Assembly (NCBI RefSeq): GCF_000471905.2
Contig: NW_006499563.1
Location: forward strand, 2,613,601 to 2,677,600
DNA length: 64,000 nucleotides
Direction: 5' to 3'
Origin: Amborella trichopoda
Taxonomy: Eukaryota > Streptophyta > Magnoliopsida > Amborellales > Amborellaceae
Under the pieces are notes generated by a model. That model ran no database searches and was not told the DNA's origin. It saw nothing but the letters and a program-made list of their open reading frames with translations. The first letter of the stretch is position 1. Every line of letters begins with the position of its first letter. The position numbers and the translations under genes were made by a program. This document shows, one piece after another, positions 10,596-22,099 of this stretch.

Positions 10596-12800
10596 GCGCA
10601 TGAGTTATGCTCTATTGTGATATGTTCAATTATGATATGATTGCAGGTAATAATATATTCTCAGTTATGATATGAATGCATGATAATGAGATATATTTTA
10701 TTATGATACGAATGCATGTAGTAAGACATGCTCAGTTACGATATGAATGAATGATAATGAGATATGCTCTGTTAAGATATGAATGCATATAGTATGACAT
10801 GCTCAGTTATGATACGAATGCAGAATAATGAGATATGCTCTATTAAATTCATGTAGTAAGACATGCTCAGTGATGATATGAATGCTGAGATATGCTCAGT
10901 TATAATATAAATGCCCGATATTGAGATATGCTCAGTTATGATATGAATGCATGTAATAAGACATGCTCAGTTATGATATGAATGCACGATATTGTGATAT
11001 GTTCAGTTATAATATGAATGCATGTAGTAAGACATGCTTAGTTATGATATGAATGCATGATAATGATATGTTCTGTTATGATATGAATGCATGTAGCAAG
11101 ACATGTTTAGTTATGACATGAATGCATGATAATGAGATATGCTCTATTATGATATGAATGCATGTAGTAAGACATGCTCAGTAATGATATGAATGCATGA
11201 TATTGCGATATGCTCTGTTATGAAATGAATGCATGTAGTAAGACATGATCAGTTATGATATGAATGCATGATAATGAGATATGCTCAGTTATGATATGAA
11301 TGCATGTAGTAAGACATGCTCAGTTATGATATGAATGCACGATATTGAGATATGCTTAGTTATGATATGAATGCATGTAGTAAGATAAGCTAAGTTATGA
11401 TATGAATGCACGATATTGTGATATGTTCAGTTTTGATATGAACGCATGTAGTAAGATGTGCCTAGTTATGATATGAATGCATGATAATGAGATATGTTCT
11501 GTTATGATACGAATGCATGTAGTAAGACATGCTCAGTTATGATATGAATGTAAGCTAATGAGATATGCTCTATTATGATATGAATGCATGTAATAAGGCA
11601 TGCTCAATTTTAATATGGATGCATGATATTAAGATATGCTCAGTTATTATATGAATGCATGTAGTAAGACATGTTCAGCTATGATATGAATGCATGATAG
11701 TGAGATATATTTTGTTATGATATGAATGCATGTAGTAAGACATGCTTAATTAAGATATGAATGCACAATATTGAGATATGCTTAGTTATGATATGAATGC
11801 ATGTAGTAAGATATGCTCAGTTATAATATGAATGCATGATAATAAGATATGTTCTGTTATGATACAAATGCATGTAGTAAGACATGCTCTGTTATGATAT
11901 GAATGCATGATAATGAGGTATGCTCTGTTACTATATGAATGCATGTAGTAAGACATGCTCAGTTATGATATGAATGCATGATATTGAGATATGATTTGTT
12001 ATGATATGAATGCATGTAGTAAGACATGCTTAGTTATGATATGAATGCATGATAATGAGATATGCTCTGTTATGATATGAATGCATGTAGTAAGACATGC
12101 TCGTAGTAAGACATGCTCAGTTATGATATGAATGTATGATAATGAGATATGCTCTATTATGATACGAATGCATGTAATGAGGCATGCTCAATTATAATAT
12201 GGATGTACGATATTAAGATATGCTCAGTTATTATATGAATGCATGTAGTAAGACATGCTCAGTTATGATATGAATGCATGATAGTGAGATATATTTTGTT
12301 ATGATATGAATGCATGTAGTAAGACAACTCAGTTAGGATATGAATACACGATATTGTGATATGTTCAGTTATGATATGGATGCATGTAGTAAGATATGCC
12401 CAGTTATGATATGAATACATGATAATAAGATATGTTCTGTTATGATACAAATGCATGTAGTAAGACATGCTCAGTTATGATATGAATGCATGATAATGAG
12501 GTATGCTTTGTTACTATATGAATGATATGAATGCACGATATTGAGATATGATTTGTTATGATATGAATGCATGTAGTGAGACATGCTTAGTTATGATATG
12601 AATGCATGATAGTGAGATATGCTCTGTTATGATATGAATGCATATAGTAAGACATGCTCAATTGTGATATGAATGCACGATATTGAGATTTGCTCAGTTA
12701 TGATATGAATGCATGCAGTAAGACATGCTCAGTTTTGATATGAATGCATGATAATGAGACAAGCTCTGTTATGATAAGGATGCATATATTAAGACATGTT
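10596..12800 (+). repeat. Satellite-like array, dimer of about 71 bp, LTR1
   Basis: A tandem array of about 2.2 kb. Its unit is a dimer of two related subunits of about 35 bp, typified by ATGAATGCATGTAGTAAGAC + ATGCTCAGTT and ATGAATGCATGATAATGAGA + TATGCTCTGTT, separated by ATGATATG. Roughly thirty dimers are present, many diverged. Higher-order similarity between distant segments (for example near 11640 and 12240) points to block duplication. The equivalent arrays in LTR2 and LTR3 are about 1.25 kb. Confidence 0.92.
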
Positions 12801-12884
12801 CTGTTATGATATGATATGCACATTCTCTGATATGATATGTACATCCTCTAGCATGATATAAAAGTAAGCTCTATGATGAAATGG

Positions 12885-13110
12885 TATGTGCATAAGGCAC
12901 TACACAATGGGTCATCCATTGGTAGTGTAAGATGATATGATAAGAAATGTGTAAGGCACTATGCAATGGGTCATCCATTAGTAGTGTAAGATGATATGTT
13001 AAGTAAGGTGTGAAGCACTATACAATGGGTCATCCATTGGTAGTGAAATATGACATGATAAAAATGTGATATGAAGTACGACGCACCGGGTCATCCATTG
13101 GTTAGGATAA
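12885..13110 (+). repeat. 61-bp tandem repeat (GGGTCATCCATTGGTAGTG), LTR1
   Basis: About four copies of AAGGCACTA-CAATGGGTCATCCATTGGTAGTG followed by ATGATATGATAAGAA. A related single copy lies near 13213-13245. The array is conserved at the same place in LTR2 and LTR3, directly after the satellite array. Confidence 0.85.
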
Positions 13111-13960
13111 GAAAGTTGTGTCAGCAGTTGAGATCTTTCTCTGACTCCTGATGATAGCAAGGGAGTGAGGATGTGAGTCATATGGGAGGGCCGCACCCCC
13201 CAATATGTGTGTATGGTACTACGCAGTGCGTCATCCATTGGTGGTGTAACGCCCCCCAACTAGAGAACAATGAGGGTTGTTTCTTGCAAGGCCACCGCCT
13301 ATCAAAAGCCCCAAAGAGCGTTGGGGACTGTGTGTGTGTGTGTGAAGGAATTATGAAATGGGTCATCCATTTGTCATTGTTTTCCCTCATGAGTGATGGT
13401 AGAAGTTCTAAGCAATGAGATTGACTTAGCCTGATGATTAAGGCTTTTACTTCAGGAGTAGGCGATATTAGGATTGCTTGTGGTTGATATGTGTTTGCTT
13501 GATTTATTGATATGTTATTATGCTCATGATGGAGAGATTTTATAAACTGCTACGTCATATGATATCAGATATCTGATTTGCGATTGTTCCACTATGAAAG
13601 GGATCACTCACGACACATTGCTAATAAAAATTTGATATTGACTCCATGTTGTAAGACTTGCATGAACCTTGAGTATACTTAGGAATTACTATGTGTAGGC
13701 AGGAATGCATGACACCGTGATCTACTTTTTGGGCTTCATAGTTCACTCCTTTAACTTTCATCTGTGTAAAGTGGTAGCTCGCGGGTTGTGGATGAGCGGT
13801 TTGGTGATCGTGGCTATCCATACTCTTTGTGAAGGCTTGCTTTTTATTGTATGTTTTATATGGTAGTTTGGCCATGTAGTTCACGTTTCTATTAAAGCCA
13901 TGTAATTGTTATTGGGCCTTTGAAGCCTTGGACATATTTGTAATACCTTTGGATCTCTTT

Positions 13961-13972
13961 TTATATATATAT
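13961..13972 (+). promoter_or_regulatory. Candidate TATA box 2, LTR1
   Basis: TTATATATATAT about 215 bp before the LTR end. LTR2 has a similar TATATA run at its matching position (20637-20653). If this is the true promoter, the LTR has a U3 of more than 5 kb and a short R-U5. If the box at 9342 is used, the opposite holds. Confidence 0.45.
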
Positions 13973-14182
13973 GCAATCCGAAACTTGGTTGTCCAATTTT
14001 ATTTTGTGGCTGTATGATTAGAGTTTTGTTTTTCTTTTGTGGTTTGCTTTTGATTCCTTCTTCTTAAAGCATTGAGTGCACTCCTACTTGAGTGGCATTC
14101 GCTACCTTTGGTAGTGATCCCGCACCCTGTTGCCCTTCGGCAAGTACGGTAGAACGAAAGGGGGTGGGTTCGTGATAATTTA

Positions 14183-14194
14183 TGGTATCAGAGC
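14183..14194 (+). other. Primer binding site, element A (first copy)
   Basis: TGGTATCAGAGC, the standard complement of the 3' end of plant initiator-Met tRNA, lies five bases after the LTR1 end. It defines the LTR boundary and the plus orientation. Confidence 0.92.
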
Positions 14195-14264
14195 AGGCAT
14201 GATAGGACTCTTGGCCTAGAGAGTCTTAGAAGTGTCCTTAGAGTGAGCGTCTGGGTGTTCCCAT

Positions 14265-14760
14265 TATAGTTTGAGATGACGAGGACTCATGTCAACAATT
14301 CGATGGGAACACAGAGGCTTTCAAAGAATTCTTTAGGACGCTCAGGGCCATCACTCAAGTTATAAGGGATTGTATGCCTGCCTCAGCTGCCCCTGCCCCA
14401 GACCAAGTAGATAGTGGGAAGATTAAAAAATTTAGGAGACTTGCACCTCCAACATCCTCGGGACATAGAGGAGTAGACAAGTGTGAAAGATGGAGAAGGC
14501 AAGTAGAGAAGATCTCTGAAGTTATCATTGTTCTGACGAGCAAAAGTAAGATTGCGGGCTTCTATGAACACTGATATAGTATACAAACAATGTGGGGCAT
14601 TGCTTGAGTGGTGTGTCCTACCCATAGACTAGATACTTATAGATATTAAGGATTTTGATGTTATTTTGGGTATGGACTGGTTGTCCACACACGATGCCAC
14701 TGTTGACTGTCAAGATAAGAATGTGACCTTTAGACCCCCTACCCGACTTGAGCTGTACTT
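14265..14760 (+). pseudogene. Element A gag and protease remnants
   Basis: A gag segment near 14380-14560 carries LAPPTSSGHRGVDKCERWRR and EKISEVI, similar to the chromovirus gag pattern (F-x-G-x-x-D-P-x-x-A-x-x-W). A protease tail near 14630-14745 reads DFDVILGMDWLSTHDATVDC, a signature of Tekay/Del-type proteases. Much of both domains is absent, and the region is a short, broken fossil. Confidence 0.8.
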
Positions 14761-14874
14761 TTTTAGTATCAAGGATGTTCCCCCTCTACAATTTATTTTC
14801 GGCCCTTCGGGCTTACCGTTATTTAGCTAAAGGACGCGTCAGATACTTAGCTTATGTGGTAGATAATCAGGATG

Positions 14875-15105
14875 TCTAGTCCAAGTTAGAAGAGAGGCCA
14901 ATGGTAACAGAATACCCAGAAGTTTTTCTCGAAGAGTTATCCTCTTTGCCTCCAGCTCGGGGGATAGAGTTTAAGATAGATGTGGTCTTTATTGATGATA
15001 TTTTTGGTGTATTCGAAGAGCCTAGAGGAGCATGAGCAACTACTAAGAGCAGTCCTCTAGACTCTAAGGTCAGAAAAGTCGTATGCTAAGTTGAGCAGTG
15101 ATGAC
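14875..15105 (+). pseudogene. Element A reverse transcriptase remnants
   Basis: Short recognisable pieces: EYPEVFLEELSSLPP and EFKIDVV from the start of RT, then VFIDDI near the catalytic region, and SLEEHEQLL and TLRSEKLYAK from the part after it. These are typical of gypsy chromoviruses. Only a small part of RT is represented; the domain is far from whole. Confidence 0.75.
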
Positions 15106-16440
15106 TAGTTGAGATTCAGAGATCGGGTCTGTATCCCGAATGGTGAGGATGTGAAGAGAGTAATCTAAGAGGAAGCTCACCGCTCTCATTATGCTATACA
15201 TCCAGGGAGTACTAAGATGTATGAGGACCTGAAGAAAACTTTTTTGTAGAATGACATGAAAGGGGAAGTAGCACTGTTTATTTCTAAGTGCTTGACATGC
15301 CAGCAAGTGAAAGCTGAGCATCAGATACCCACCGGGTTGTTGCAGCCCTTACCCATGCCGGAATGGAAATGGGAGCACCTTACTATAAGCTTTGTCTCTG
15401 GTTTACCTAGAACGAGTTCTGGGCATGATAGCATTTGGGTAGTTGTGGACCGATTAACCAAAGCTGCCCACTTCTTGTCGATCCGCACAACCTACACCTT
15501 AGATAAACTGGCCCAGTTATTTATCAAGGAGATAGTGAGATTGCATGGGATACCAGTCAACATCGTGTCCGAGAAGGACATTAGATTTGCCTCTAGATTT
15601 TGAGCTAGTCTACAGCCAGCCTTGGGAGACTTACTTTTAGCACTGCCTTTCACCCCCAGACTGCTAGACAATCAGAGAGAACCATTCAGACTTTGGAAGA
15701 TATGTTAAGGGCTTGTGTCATCGATTTTAGGGGAAGCTGAGATGATCATTTACCCTTGATTGAATTTGTCTGTAATAACTGCTTCCAAGCTAGTATTCAG
15801 ATGACACCTTTTGAGGCCCTGTATGGAAGAAAGTGCAGGTCACTCATTTGTTGGAACAAGTTTGGTGAAAGATGGCTTTTAAGGTCAGAAACTGTTCAGG
15901 TGACCTCAAAAAATATTGCTTTGATTTGAGAGAGGCTCAGGACTGCTCAGAGTAGGCATAAGAGTTACATCGATAACCGAAGAAGAGACCTCGAGTTTGA
16001 GGTGAGTGATCGGGTTTTCTTGAAGGCATCGCCAACTAAGGGAATTATGAGATTCGACAAGAAAGGAAAGTTGAGCCCACTCTATATTGGACCTTTTGAG
16101 ATTATGGGAAAGTTGGAGGCATGGCATATCGACTTGCCCTACCACTCGAATTGGTGAGCATCCATGATGTCTTTCATGTATCTATTTTAAGGAAGTACTA
16201 GCCCGAATCGTCTCATGTTCTGAGATATAAACTAGTTCCGATCAGAGAAGACCTGACCTTCATCGAGCAGCCAGTTGGGATACTTGAGAGAAGGGTGCAG
16301 GTGTTGCATAGTAAGGGAGCCCTTTGGTTTGTGTTTTGTGGCAGTACCATTCACGAGAAGAGTCGACCTGGGAATGGGAATATGAGATCCGGGATAACTA
16401 CCCCCATTTGTTTGATTAGCAGAGGTATGATTTTGGGGAA
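15106..16440 (+). pseudogene. Element A integrase and chromodomain-like tail
   Basis: The zinc-binding HHCC segment (HPGSTKMYEDLKKTF, then CLTCQQVKAEHQ) lies near 15200-15325. The catalytic core follows: DSIWVVVDRLTKAAHFLSI and VRLHGIPVNIVS to about 15600. Further core pieces extend to 15960. A GPY/F-like region (YIGPFEI, about 16085) and a chromodomain-like end (STWEWEYEIRDNYPHLF, about 16365-16415) complete it. A chromodomain after integrase is the mark of chromoviruses, which use it for targeting heterochromatin. Broken several times; the best-preserved stretch is 15256-15603. Confidence 0.88.
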
Positions 16441-16446
16441 AAAATC

Positions 16447-16463
16447 CTTTTTAGGGGGCATGA
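16447..16463 (+). other. Polypurine tract before LTR2
   Basis: CTTTTTAGGGGGCATGA stands directly before TGTAAGGACC. The third LTR is preceded by the equivalent TTTTTCGGGGGGATGA. This is the plus-strand primer used in reverse transcription and fixes the LTR start. Confidence 0.8.
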
Positions 16464-16549
16464 TGTAAGGACCCGAGCTCTTCCGGCATTTGGTAGTGCG
16501 CCAACGAGTCACCGGCACGAGTGATCTGATGCACAGGTTCTGTTGAGAG

Positions 16550-16850
16550 CAACACTGTCGAGCGTAATGCTACTGAGTTCGACGTTGTCGAGCATAACGC
16601 TGCCTAGCATGGAAACAGCCAAGCGCAGATGAATATGGAAGTAGCCGAGCATGGAAGTCGTCAAGGGCAGATGAATATGGAAGCCGCCGAGCATGGAAGC
16701 CACCCAGCATAGATAAATATGGAAGCCGTCGAGTGCAGATGAATATGAAAGCCACCGAGCATGGAAGTTGCCGAGCATGGAAGCCGTCGAGTGTGACACT
16801 GTCGAGTGCGATGCCACCGAGAGCGATGCTGCCATGCGCGACGTTGCCGA
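16550..16850 (+). repeat. GAATATGGAAGC minisatellite, LTR2
   Basis: The same degenerate GCAGATGAATATGGAAGC / CGAGCATGGAAGC blocks as in LTR1, in a different copy number and order. Confidence 0.85.
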
Positions 16851-16978
16851 GTGCGACAGTTCTGGGGAACTTCTTCTCTCTATCATGATTGCTTGCGTTC
16901 TTCTTGGATGCCATGTGGTAGTTGCATGCCCCTTGTGTGTCAAATGTCAGCTGCATGCTACTGCCCCCTTCTTTTGCT

Positions 16979-16986
16979 TATTTAAA
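16979..16986 (+). promoter_or_regulatory. Candidate TATA box 1, LTR2
   Basis: TATTTAAA followed by a C-run, in the same position relative to the LTR start as in LTR1 and LTR3. Confidence 0.5.
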
Positions 16987-17267
16987 CCCCCCCTTTCACA
17001 CCCCTCCATGAGCTTTGCTCTCTCTCACCCACATCATCCCTCTTAGCCTCAAGAAGCTTGACATTTTTGAAGAGAAACTTGTGTGTGGACATTTTGGAGT
17101 TCACTTAGTGCTGTAAGCAGATCTGGCTTCCATGATTCCATGCTTTTATTTGATGCATGTTTACTTAGTTCATCAAGTGTGAAATTCCTGCATGAATTTG
17201 AATGTGATTGAGAATACGGTTGTGAATATATGTTATTGAAATCTTGCTAAAATATATTTTGTTTTCC

Positions 17268-18080
17268 AGAACTGTGAATCCCATTTGTGTGATCGATTGA
17301 TTATAGAAAACATCTCTGTTGATCACAAAATTTTGTGGAAAAGTACCCCTTTGAATCTATTTTAAGATGGAAAAGACCTCCTGTTAATACTACTTTTGGT
17401 TGGAAAGTTATTAGGCATTTTTTGAAGTATGTCATAACTGTGAAATGAATTTTCAGAACTGTTGTGTTTTTGTGTGGAACTGTTCATTGACCAAAATGTA
17501 TCAGAATGAGGTTAAACTACTTCTAAATGAAAGGTAAATGAGTTTATTCTAAAAAAGGTTTGGAACCATGATAAAATTTCATGTGGATTAGAAGTTATGC
17601 CCATTTTTTCTATGGGGAATTCACACTGGAATTTCTGCTGTGAAGACAGGAATTTTCCAGAACTGTAACTCCCATCTGTGTGATCGATAGAGTATCGAAA
17701 ACATCTCTGTTGATTACGAAATTTTGTGGAAGGGTACCCCTTTGAGTATGTTTTAAGATGAAAAATACATCTTGTTAATATCTCTTTTGGTTTAAAATTA
17801 TGAGCCACTTTCAAAATTATGCTAAGATTGTGAAATGAATTTCTAAGAACTTTATGTGTTTTTGTGTGGGACTGTTCACTAACCAAAATATATCAGAATG
17901 ACGTCAAACGACTTCTAACTGAAAGATGAATGAGTCTATTTTAAAAATTGTTTTAGAACCATAATAAAATTTTATTAAATTTGAAAGTTATGGCCATCGA
18001 TCTATATGAACGTCACACTAAAATTCTTGCTGTAAAAACATGGACTATACTTCAAGAATACCAAGCAGTTTGATAAGCCT
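17268..18080 (+). repeat. Direct duplication of a block of about 390 bp, LTR2
   Basis: The two copies begin at GAACTGTGAATCCCATTTGT (about 17270) and GAACTGTAACTCCCATCTGT (about 17660) and correspond to the duplication in LTR1. Confidence 0.8.
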
Positions 18081-18284
18081 TAAGCAAAAATTTGAGGTCA
18101 CCCCATTCACAAAAATTGTGTTTTCATGAGTCGAGATTATTATAAGAGTGGTCATGGGTCTAAATAATTAATGAATTTCATCATATAACTTTAAAGGTGG
18201 ACAATGTACACTGTGAAAAATCAGAAAAACAACCTGATAATGCCTTTTGCGCTAATAAGCACGATAATATGTGCGCATGAGTTA

Positions 18285-19540
18285 CGCTTTATTGTGATAT
18301 GTTTAGTTATGATATGAATGCATGTAATAAGACGTGCTCAGTTATGATATGAACGCATGGTAATGAGATATATTCTGTTATGATACGAATGCATGTAATA
18401 AGACGTGCTCAGTTATGATATGAATGCATGATAATGAGATATGCTCAGTAATGATATCAATGCATGTAGTAAGATATGCTCAGTTATGATATAAATGCAT
18501 GATAATGAGATATGCTTTGTTATAAAATGAATGCATGTAGTAAGACATGATCAATTATGATATGAATACACGATATTGAGATATACTCAGTTGTGATATG
18601 AATGCATGTAGTAAGACACGCTCAGTTATGATATGAATGCACGATATTGTGATATGTTCAGTTATGATATTAATGCATATAGTAAGACATGCTCAATTAT
18701 GATATGAATGAATGATAATGAGATAAGTTCAGTTATGATACGAATACATGTAGTAAGACATGCTTAGTTATCATATGAATTCATGATAATGTTATATTGC
18801 TCTGTTATGACATGAATGCATGTTGTAAGACATGCTCAGTTATGATATGAATGTTTGATATTGAGATATGCATAGTTATGATATGAATGCCTGTAGTAAG
18901 ACATGCTCAGCTATGATATGAATGCGTGATAATGAGATATGCTCTGTTATGATATGAATGCAAGTAGTAAGACATGATCAATTATGATATGAATGCACGA
19001 TATTGAGATATGCTCAGTTATGATACGAATGCACGTAGAAAGACATGCTCAATTATGATAGGACTGCACGATATTGTGATATGTTCAGTTATGATATGAA
19101 TGCATGTAGTAAGACATGCTAAGTTATTATATGCATGCATGATAATGAGATATGTTATGTTATGATAGATTGCATGTAGTAGGACATGCTCAGTTATGAT
19201 ATGAATGCATGATAATGAGATATGCTCTATTATGATATGAATGCTTGTAGTAAGACATGCTCAGTTATGATATGAATGCATGATATTGAGATATGCTTTT
19301 TTATGATATGAATGCCTGTAGTAAGGCATGCTCAGTTATGATATGAATGCATGATAATGAGATATGGTCTGTTATGATATGAATGCATGTAGTCAGACAT
19401 GCTCAATTATGATATGAATGAACGATATTGATATGCTCAGTTATGATATGAATGCATGTAGTAAGACATGCTCAGTTATGATATGAATGCATGATAATGA
19501 GACAAGCTTTGTTATGATAAGGATGAATGTATTAAGACAT
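18285..19540 (+). repeat. Satellite-like array, dimer of about 71 bp, LTR2
   Basis: The same 35 + 36-bp dimer (ATGAATGCATGTAGTAAGAC / ATGAATGCATGATAATGAGA), about 1.25 kb or roughly eighteen dimers. It is nearly 1 kb shorter than the array in LTR1, and so accounts for most of the length difference between the LTRs. Confidence 0.92.
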
Positions 19541-19614
19541 GTTCTGTTATGATATGATATGCACATGCTTTGATATGATATGTACATGCTCTGACATGAT
19601 ATGAAAACAAACTC

Positions 19615-19860
19615 TGTGATGAAATGGTATGTGAATAAGGCACTATGCGATGGGTCATCATTGGTAGTGTAAAATGAAATGATAAGAAATGTGTAAGGCA
19701 TTATACAATGGGTCATCCATTGGTAGTGTAAGATGATATGATAAGAATGATGTGAAGCACTATGCAATGGGTCATCCATTGGTAGTGTAATATGGCATGA
19801 TAAGAATGTGATATGAGGCATTACACAATGGGTCATCCGTTGGTAGTGTTATGTGATATG
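19615..19860 (+). repeat. 61-bp tandem repeat, LTR2
   Basis: About four copies of the CAATGGGTCATCCATTGGTA unit with ATGATATGATAAGAA spacers, matching LTR1 and LTR3. Confidence 0.85.
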
Positions 19861-20636
19861 ATAAAAAAGTTTTACAGGCAGTTGAGATCTTTCCTTGACT
19901 CCCGATGATAAGAAGGACGTGAGGATGTGAGTCACATGGGAGGGTCACGCCTCCCAATATGTGTGTATGGCACTACGCAGTAGGTCATTCTTTGATGGTA
20001 TAACGCCCTTCAGTTAGAAAGCACATGAGAGTCGTGTCTTGCAAAGCCACCGCCTATGTCATGGTAAAAGTCCTAAGCAATGAGATTTACTTGACCTGAG
20101 GAATAGAGCTTTTACTTCTGGAGTAGGCGATATTAGATTGCTTATGGTTGATATGTGTTTGCCTGATTTATTGATCTGGTATTATGCTCATGATGGAGAG
20201 ATTTAATAAACTGCTAATTCATATGATATCTGATTTGTGATTACTCCACTATGAAAGGGATCACTCACGACACATTACTACTAAAATTGTGATACATGAC
20301 TTCATGTTGTAAGACTTGCATGAACCTTGAGTACACTTAGGAGTCACTATGTGTAGGCAGGAATACATGGCACCTTGATCTACTTACTGGGCTTCATAGC
20401 TCACTCATTTAACTTTCATTTGTGTAGAGTGGTAGCTCACGGGTTGTAGAAGGGCGGTTTGGTGATCGTGGCTGGCAGTTGGAGCCGTATACTATTTGTG
20501 GGGGCTTGTTTTTTATTGTAAGTTTTATATGGTAGTTTGGCCATGTAGTTCTCATTTGTATTAAAGTCATGAAGTCATGTAAATGTTATTGGGCCTTCAA
20601 AGCCTATGACATATTTGAAATACCTTTGGATATCTT

Positions 20637-20653
20637 TATATATATATATATAT
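20637..20653 (+). promoter_or_regulatory. Candidate TATA box 2, LTR2
   Basis: A TA dinucleotide run near the LTR end, at the place matching 13961 in LTR1. Possible core promoter, or only a microsatellite. Confidence 0.4.
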
Positions 20654-20862
20654 GCAGTTCGGAACATGGTTGTCAAGTTTTATTTTGTAGTTGTGTGATT
20701 AGAGTTTTATTTTTCTTTCGTGGTTTGCTTTGATTCCTTCTTCTTAAAGAGTTGAGCGCACTCCCACCTGAGTGGAATTTGTTACCTTTGGTCGTGATCT
20801 CGCACCCTGTTGCCCTCCGACAAGTACGGTAGGATGGTAGGGGGCGGGGTTGTGACAATTTA

Positions 20863-20873
20863 TGGTGTCAGAG
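20863..20873 (+). other. Primer binding site, element A (second copy), interrupted by element B
   Basis: TGGTGTCAGAG follows the LTR2 end at the same distance as at LTR1. Element B's LTR begins at the very next base (20874), so B sits within the primer site. This shows that LTR2 once headed its own internal region. Confidence 0.8.
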
Positions 20874-21934
20874 TGTAGACACCCCATTTTAAATGTTGTA
20901 AATTTATAGTTCTGAACCCTTAAGACCACAGTATCCTAGTAAACCCAAAATCTATAGTTCACATAGCCTACCTTGTGACCCAAAACCAGTCTTCCTGCCC
21001 GAAATTCTGCAAAAATCCCGTTTTTACCCAGAATCTTGTAAATGCCTTGTTTTACCAAAACAATCATTAAAAATAGTAAAAAAATCCGTTTTGACCCAAA
21101 TTTTTTCTAAGAGCTTCACAAGAGGTCAAGGAACACATTACAATTGGAATGTTTCAATTTGAATACCTTTTGACTTGGGCGACACTAGTAGTGTCGCTCA
21201 GCCTGAACTGAGCGACACGCCCAGTGTTGCCCAGATTTGGGCGACACTATCCATGTCACCCAGATTCAAGATCTTCAAAACTTGGATTTTTGGATGGGGA
21301 TGTGTTTGTTACACGAGTATATCCTTCTCAGCAGATTTTGACCCCTATAAAGCCTCTTTTCGTGGCCATTTGAAAGAGATGGAGATAAAAAACCTCAGAG
21401 AGATTTGAAACCCGAGACTGCTTCAGAAAACACTAGACTCTTGTGACCTTAACCCTTAAGCCTGGGAAAACTTAGACCTAGAGCACAAGAACCCTAGATA
21501 AAAAATAGACATAGGGGACAACAACCCTAGATCTAGCCCCTTAACACCAGAGTCTGATTGGTCAACATTCGAATCAGAGAGGCAAAAGAGGACCGGTTTT
21601 GATACGGGCGAGCCCTAGAAGGCTCGGGAGTCTCGCGCCATCCGGCCCGGTTCGATATCATTTCCTTCCATTTTACTTCTTATACTTTACCGTTTTCATT
21701 TCATTTTGATCTTTTCATTTGCTTAAAAATCGTATTTTGTAATGTCTTGGATCATGCTGGCCTTGCCACAGATCTGAGAGCAGAAATGCTCGTTTCCGGG
21801 CAGATCTAGCCTCAGATCGTACTTTGATTTATCCCACTTTCTTTACCACTTTATTTTTTTCATTTTCATTAGTTTAAGGTGTAAGATCCGGCAGATTTTC
21901 ATCAGAAGATCTATCAGATTTTTATCGTAAATAG
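20874..21934 (+). mobile_element. Element B 5' LTR
   Basis: It begins TGTAGACACCCCATTTTAAA directly at the primer site of A and ends just before TTGGCACCCACC. It matches the 3' LTR at 36450 (CCCATTTTAAAT, TGAACCCTTA, ATCCTAGTAAA, GACCGGTTTTGATA-like text, TCATTTCATTTTGATCTTTT). It holds a cluster of GGCGACAC palindromes (21177-21262) that the 3' LTR shares. The exact 3' edge is uncertain by several bases. Confidence 0.85.
21177..21262. repeat. Palindromic GGCGACAC/GTGTCGCC cluster 1 (5' LTR of B)
   Basis: GCGACACTA-G-TAGTGTCGC is a perfect 9-bp-arm inverted repeat with a one-base centre. It is followed by weaker GAGCGACAC, GTGTTGCCC and GGGCGACACTATCCATGTCA copies. See the related clusters elsewhere in B. 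Confidence 0.88.
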
Positions 21935-21936
21935 TT

Positions 21937-21954
21937 TGGCACCCACCGTGGGGC
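21937..21954 (+). other. Primer binding site, element B
   Basis: TGGCACCCACCGTGGGGC directly after the 5' LTR. The form TGGCGCCCACCGTGGGGC is common in Tat-lineage elements of plants. The donor tRNA was not identified. Confidence 0.7.
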
Positions 21955-22099
21955 ATTCCGAGCTTGATCCAAGGCATTCCGAGCTTGATCCAAGCACCAA
22001 ATTACAATTTTTATTCACTGTTTTCAGTCACGAAAAGTCCCAAAAGTGGGCAGTGACCAAGATCTAGGGTTTTGGTGCTGGGAAACCCTGATTTTTCTA

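Larger units (their letters stand above)
8787..14177 (+). mobile_element. Element A, LTR1 (about 5.4 kb)
   Basis: It begins TGTAAGAACCCGG and ends GTGATA, four bases before ATGGTATCAGAGCAGG. It matches LTR2 at both ends and throughout its length. It contains, in order, a GAATATGGAAGC minisatellite, a TATA-like box, a roughly 390-bp duplicated block, a 2.2-kb satellite-like array, a 61-bp repeat and a second TATA-like run near the end. It is about 1 kb longer than LTR2, chiefly because its satellite array is larger. No protein-coding region is believable in it. Confidence 0.85.
16464..20857 (+). mobile_element. Element A, LTR2 (about 4.4 kb)
   Basis: It begins TGTAAGGACCCGAGC and ends TTGTGACA. 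The order of internal repeats is the same as in LTR1, with a shorter satellite array. A hand count over the first 90 bases gives about 17 differences from LTR1, so the two LTRs are old. It is followed not by flanking DNA but by another primer site, so it serves as the left LTR of a second internal region. Confidence 0.87.

Noticed and set aside
10596-12800. CRISPR-like regular repeats
   Set aside because: The spacers are themselves variants of the repeat, the unit is a diverged 71-bp dimer, and the context is a plant LTR. It is a tandem satellite-like array.
13173-13418. Frames of 70-86 codons on both strands near 13000-13418
   Set aside because: Inside LTR1 at the 61-bp repeat; not kept in LTR2 or LTR3.
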